Shown here: positions 58,708 through 64,000 of the stretch, in pieces
Layout of the letters: each line of letters begins with the position of its first letter
Position numbering within the stretch: the stretch's first letter is position 1
Assembly: GCA_905178155.1 (NCBI GenBank)
Contig: CAJINV010000017.1
Location: forward strand, 1,170,722 to 1,234,721
Length of the DNA stretch: 64,000 nt
DNA from: Amoebophrya sp. A120
Taxonomy: Eukaryota; Sar; Dinophyceae; Syndiniales; Amoebophryaceae
Direction: 5' to 3'
Position numbers and translations under genes: made by a program
The notes under the pieces: model-generated
What the model was told of the DNA's origin: nothing
Seen by the model: the letters and a program-made list of their open reading frames with translations, nothing else
Databases searched by the model: none

Positions 58708-61700
58708 ATGTTGTTGATCCCTTATTTTCGGTTTCTGTTCGTCTTCTTGGCGACAGGGTTGTTTTCCACTTGCGTGGAAGCCCAGAAGCAAGCGTACGAC
58801 AAGGGCCGGTCGGCGCTGCGATCGGCGAACCACGAAAAGTTCAAGCGGGTGGTGGTAGCATACGAGAAACCGGGGCTGACACGGGCAGAAATCGAGCAGA
58901 TTCGCACCGAAAATCGCGGGATCAAGGCGATTAAGGTGCTGCCGAAAACCCGGACCATCGTGGCGCTATGCGAGTCCTTCCAGGACCAGGAGAGGGCCAT
59001 CGAGCAGTTTTACGCCTTTGGGGCAGTGAAAGCAGCCATGAAAGACGTGCTGGTGCGGAGTACCGGGGCGAAGGTAGTAAAAATGATATTGATGATGTTA
59101 TTGCGTATATCATATGATTTGTGCAAATGAAACGAGCAGGGGCACACGACTAAAATCTTCGCACGCAGCGCTACCACTTCACATTCACTTTCTCCCTTAT
59201 TTGTGGCAGATTCGATTCCGCCCACCTGTGTCTTGTACGATCATTCGGTAAAACAAAAAAAAAACTACTCACCATCCACTTACAGCGTCTCCGCGGTGTT
59301 GCTCTGGAAGAGAAAACCAAGCGTCTGCTGTACGAGCAGCGGTTTCCCAGCGACCCGTATTTCGACCAGCAGTGGTCACTGCACTCCTCCAACGACCGGG
59401 ATACCGACGCGCCGGAGGGGTGGGGCCTGTACCAGAGCGAAAACAACGGGAATTTCGGCACCGCGGGCGATCCGGTGGTGGTCGCGGTGATCGACACGGG
59501 CATTGATTACACCCACGTTGATTTAGCTACCAGAATGTGGCGGAACCCACGGGAGATCCCGGGGAACGGCATTGACGACGACGGGAACGGGTATGTCGAC
59601 GACATTTATGGGGTTGACATGTTCAACAACGATGGGGATCCCATGGACGACGAGTCTCACGGGACTCATTGCGCCGGTATGAAGAAAATTTTTTGCGTCT
59701 TTGTAGCTATGGTGTGGTTGCTCTTGCGTCTACATTTGGGGCTCTTTCAGTCAACAAACAATTCTTTTTTAGGCAGAAAAAAATTGCTTAAGAAGATAAG
59801 ACGTTCTCAGCACTGCTGAAGCTTAAGAAGAAAGGGGCGTGCACGCTCCGGCCTTCAGTTTGCTCCGCCTTTATCTTTTTGAAATCGCTTTACTATAATC
59901 CTCCTTTTTGCTTGCTTCCTGTTCCCCGGGCCCAACTGGCACCAAGCAGGTTTTTTCTCTCCTAGGGTTAGGCTTAGTTAGGCCGCCACCGCCGCCGGCA
60001 CGGGATGGCTGCCGACGCGACCGTCTCACCTTCGATCCAGCCACCACCCTCATCTGCTGCTCAAGATCGATCCAGAAAGGGTTTAGTTTAGGTTTCAGGG
60101 TTTAGGAAGCAATTTTAGGCAGAAAAAAATTATATGACGTCACTACCTAGTATGACTACGTATCGTTTTTGATCCACCTCGTTCATGTTTTTACACGAGC
60201 ACTCTGCATATGGTGAGAGCATGAAATCCAAATTGCAATTTTTTTTTCAGGTATCATCGGTGCCAAGGCTTCGAACGACCGCGGGATTGCCGGCGTCGCG
60301 GCCTTTGCTTCCAACGTGCAACTCATGGGTATCAAGTTCCTGGATTTTGAGGGCTACGGAACGCTTTCCGACGGGATCCAGGGCATCGAGTACGCGATTA
60401 ACAACGGCGCGAAGATCTCCTCGAATTCCTGGGGTGCCGACTCCGCGGGGTTCGTCGTGTGGATGGCGTTTGCGAACATGCTGGACGCGGCAAAGGAGAC
60501 GGGCCATTTGTTCATCGGCGCGAGCGGCAACAGCGGGTGGGATTTGGACGGTACGAGCAACATTCCCTGCTCTTTGCCGAACGAGAATTTGATTTGCGTC
60601 GCGGCGTCGACTTCCCAGGATACCATGGCGAGCTTCAGCAACTACGGTACCATGCAGGTGGATGTCGCGGCGCCCGGCACGAGCATTCTCTCCACGACGC
60701 CCAACAACAACTACATGTTTTTTTCCGGCACCAGCATGGCGGCGCCCTTCGTCGCCGGGCAGGCCGCCCTGCTGTGGTCGTTTCGCCCGGAACTGACTTT
60801 CGCGCAAGTGAAACGGCTGATCGAGCAGTCGGTGGACAAAAGTGGTGCTTTCAACAGTATTGTTTCCGGGGGACGGATCAACATCGAGAAAATGTTGGTA
60901 CAGGCCAGGGAAGAATTCCAGCAGAAATTTCCGCCGGTTAGCTTGCCAAATTTCTTGGAATTCACGGACACGGACCCCCGGGTGGGCCACATCGCCGGCG
61001 TCGCGAAAGTCCGGTTTGACACCAGTTTACCAAATCTAATTGATGGAAAAGTCGAAGATTTGCACTTCTACTTCTCGAGGACTGACGGAAGCTTGTTCCG
61101 GCCGAAGTTGGACACGACGGCATATAGTGTGAACGCCGCGGACACGTACGAAGCCACTGTCACCTTGTCCCCTTCTCTCGTCCCCAGAGAGGTGACCTCT
61201 TTGATCGCGTTTGCGGCTAATTCCACGGGCGAGAATCCGCAGTCGAGCGCGAACATTCCCTTGCAGGATGTCGGCATTCCGCAGCACATCGCGAAGAATT
61301 TTCGGCTCACCCCGGACTTGCACACGACGGCCGGGAAGGTGTCCTGCGAGGGGCTGTTTGAGGCCGCAGAAACCGAATTTGACATCACGGAGTATCGCTT
61401 GTACCAGTACGAATCTTCTGCCGCAGGACAGCAAGAGAAGGACAAGAAACGGGATTTTGTCACGTCTTTACCGGCGAAAGGGTTTTTCCCGCCGCAGTGT
61501 CAGGGCGACGCGTGTAGTGACATCCGTGTGGAGAAAGTTACGGACACCGACCCGAATGCGCCAGCCGGGAAGACGTTCGGCTACAGGGTGAAGCTACGAC
61601 CAAGCTCCGGTAGTTACGAAGTGGATAAATACGCGACGATCACGGTGGTCGGCCCGGCGGAGATCACGTTTCAGTTTTTGGATGTGGAAGAAGGCTACGA

Positions 61701-64000
61701 CTACTTGGAATTTTCCACCGCGGGAGTCGTTGTCACGGGCAGCGGGAAACTGCCGAATCCGATCGCGATCCCCCCCGGGCAGCACTCGATTAAATGGGAG
61801 TCAGATGAGTCGATCACGGGGGAAGGGTGGGAATTTCTGATCAAAACCGATTTGTCCTACACCTTCCCCATCGAGATCGAGAGTCTCACCTCGGATAGAA
61901 TCGACAGCCTGTACTTGGTCGCTGCCTACAACGGCAACGAAGCGGACGTGGGGGTCATCGCGGCGCTAGTTGACGACAAATCTGGCGGGAACGCCGGTGG
62001 CGGCAAACCGCCGGACTCGTGGCCCGAGTACGTGATTTTTGCGGATAAAAATCCGGAATTGGCGCTGTTTTCCGGCGATGTTGAGATCAAATTCGACGTA
62101 GCGACCGACCCGTCCGTCACGAGGTTCAAAGCGGTCATCGTGCGCAAGGAGCTGGAGCCGGGCGTCGCGGTTTCGGCATTTGATATCCAAGCGAACATCA
62201 GATCCAGCCCCTTCCCGGAAACGGAAGTGCAAGATTTGGGAGAAACGACCGCCACGACCGGCGCGAATAAAATCTCCATCAATAACGTCGATTTCCGGAA
62301 CGAAAACACCAACAACCTTTGGATTAAAGTGACCAACGGCAACGAGTTTGCGTTCTCGACGCACGGGTTTTACTTGCCGCTGAACGACGTGCACGCCTTA
62401 CCGCTCCTGACGGCGAAGTTCCAGGGGGACCTCGATTCTGATATTGGCGAAGTCAGCGGGGATGTGTCTATGGCGCCTCCGAACTACGCGATGGGGTTGA
62501 CGGGTTTCAAAGCGTATTTTGCGACCGCCGCGGCTGGGGCGACAACCGATGAGCTTTTCAGCCGTATCAACCTCCCGATCGTGTGTCCGCCGCAACTGTC
62601 CAATGCGGACCAGAAACTCGACCCGCTGAACCAATTTGCGAAGATGCCGTGCGCGACCCCCTGGGGACCCCGGTGCCTCGGCGTGAGTTGCAGAGACATC
62701 CAGATTGTGCAGGACGGGGAGACATTTTTGGTTTCCCGGTCCGCCGCTGGGGAGTACGGAAACAACGAAGAAGCTAAGATCTACTTCGCGTACGGGGGGG
62801 AGTTGGAGGTGATTGCGATGGACGTGGAGTTGATGTTCGACACGTTGCTCGCGAAGTGGCGAGGCTTTTCCGGCGGCGCGGGGGCGAACCCGACGCCCGG
62901 ATTGGACTTAGCTTACTTAGACGTCGGCGATAAGCTCGAAGTCGACGGGGGAACACGCGAATCCTACCTGCACTGGAAGACCGACGCGACGCTCGGGAAG
63001 TCGGGGTGGGCTCTCCGGTACCGACCGGCCTACCCGAAAGTGACGATCCCGATGGACACGAAGATGCCGGTGGGGGCGACAGGGCTCAGGATCGTCCCGG
63101 TGTACCACGGCTATGGGGAAAATCTCGGCAATGCGCCCGCAGTTCCTGCCAGCGATGAGCACCAACAGGGCGATCAAGTTGCAGCTGCGTATGACAGTAC
63201 TTCTAGCACAACCACGATGAATAATTATCTCCAGCAAGACAGCAAAAACGAGTTTGAGGGCGGGATCGCCAGTCACTACTTCACGGCGGTGGACGATTGG
63301 GTGCGGTCCGAAGCGACCTGCTTCCCGGACCGAATCCGCTGCCCCATCCCCGCGGCCTGGGCTGCCTTCCCCTATGTGCCGCCGAAACCGCAAGACAGCG
63401 CGAACGACTGTGAGATGAAGCAGGAGGACGGTGGCATTGGGGCTTACTTCGAGTTCCCAAAGGGGCAGTGCGGCGCGACGCGGACGTTTGACGTGGCCAG
63501 AGGCTTGGTGGTCGACAGTGTGTTGCTAGTCGCCAACGCCGTGGACACCATCGACCCGGTGGAGGTCGAGGAGCAGAGCCACGAATTCTCGACGGTGTTG
63601 GAGTTTTTAGACGAGCAACCAAAGCAACCCGCCGAGCTCCCGCCCGATATCACGTGCACCTGCGAGGGGCCGTTGACCGCGTCCGCGACGCTTGGGGTCT
63701 CGATCGAGGAGGCCACGGCGCCCCCGCCGGTCCAGGCGGCGGCGATCGATTTGGTGGGCAGATCGGAGATGCGGGCGTCGATGCGACTGTTTCAAGACCC
63801 GTCCTTTGTGCAGAGTCTGGATTCGGGGGACTGGGTTCCGCAGGCGACGGAACTGTTCTACATCGAGGCCGGCGTGGAGTACGTGGGGAACCACATCTCG
63901 GTGCGCTCCTGTCGCGCGGCCAGAACGGCTGCGGCGTTGATGGATACACCAGGAACGACCCCACCACCAACAACTCCAAATGACGAGCCGGTCACCATTT
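58708..64000 (+). CDS. Secreted subtilisin-like serine protease (S8), truncated by window end
   Basis: A subtilase acting in the secretory route or outside the cell. Exons seen are 58708-59073, 59286-59676 and 60251 to beyond 64000, at least 1,502 residues. Both introns are GT-AG (212 and 574 bp); no introner was found. A clear signal peptide (MLLIPYFRFLFVFLATGLFS) is followed by a propeptide-like region (RVVVAYEKPGLTRAEIEQI) and the S8 domain. The catalytic triad is intact: Asp in VAVIDTGIDYTHVD near residue 191, His in ESHGTHCAG near 247, Ser in SGTSMAAPFVAGQAALLW near 414, and the oxyanion Asn in GASGNSG. A Ca-binding-like segment IDDDGNGYVDD precedes the His. The C-terminal half, over 900 residues, is beta-rich with some CUB-like segments (EGYDYLEFSTAG) and Cys-containing blocks, and ends in Pro/Thr linkers at the window edge. 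The neighbouring Kazal protein could be its inhibitor, which is inference. Confidence 0.93.
59767..60131. repeat. 19-bp direct repeat bracketing an insert with telomere-like motifs
   Basis: TTTTAGGCAGAAAAAAATT occurs at 59767-59785 and 60113-60131 inside the second intron of the subtilase. The 327 bp between them contain AGGGTTAGGCTTAGTTAGG near 59965 and GGGTTTAGTTTAGG plus CAGGGTTTAGG near 60080-60105, which resemble TTTAGGG-type telomeric repeats. The arrangement looks like an insertion or duplication within the intron. Confidence 0.7.

Overview
This is nuclear DNA from a protist, most likely an alveolate of the dinoflagellate lineage. A syndinian such as Amoebophrya fits best: intergenic gaps are mostly 0.5 to 2 kb, every supported gene lies on the + strand, proteins carry long Ser/Ala/Gln-rich low-complexity stretches, and introns are frequent and mostly non-canonical. 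No bacterial, viral or organellar gene organisation is visible. The species assignment is inference.

Layout, all on +: a small two-exon gene (801-1175); a 1,945-residue C2HC-finger protein (2394-9044); a P2C-like P-type ATPase with an additional N-terminal membrane helix (11036-16623); a coiled-coil protein of about 2,920 residues broken by three large inserted elements (18082-30405); a nucleoredoxin (31332-33532); a coiled-coil protein (34534-35673); a polytopic OSCA/TMEM63-like membrane protein (36174-43212); a membrane-anchored GH81 beta-1,3-glucanase with one in-frame TAG (44449-50602); a six-domain Kazal inhibitor (51586-54349); a small acidic membrane protein (56020-57617); and a secreted subtilisin-like protease that runs off the window (58708-64000). 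The last part is a run of secreted or surface proteins (glucanase, protease inhibitor, protease) that would suit interaction with, or entry into, another cell. That role is inference.

The main discovery is the intron type. Twenty-three insertions interrupt coding sequence at points where the reading frame resumes exactly if the insertion plus one 5-bp copy of flanking DNA is removed. Each has terminal inverted repeats (TIRs), nearly always beginning TAT and ending ATA. Eleven have a perfect 5-bp target-site duplication (TSD) and others a decayed one. These are transposon-like introners of about 120 to 1,300 bp in several TIR families, and single families recur in unrelated genes. Sliding the ends within the perfect TSDs never gives GT-AG, although ordinary GT-AG introns occur in several of the same genes. 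The gene models below were built by collapsing these elements and checking that phase is kept.
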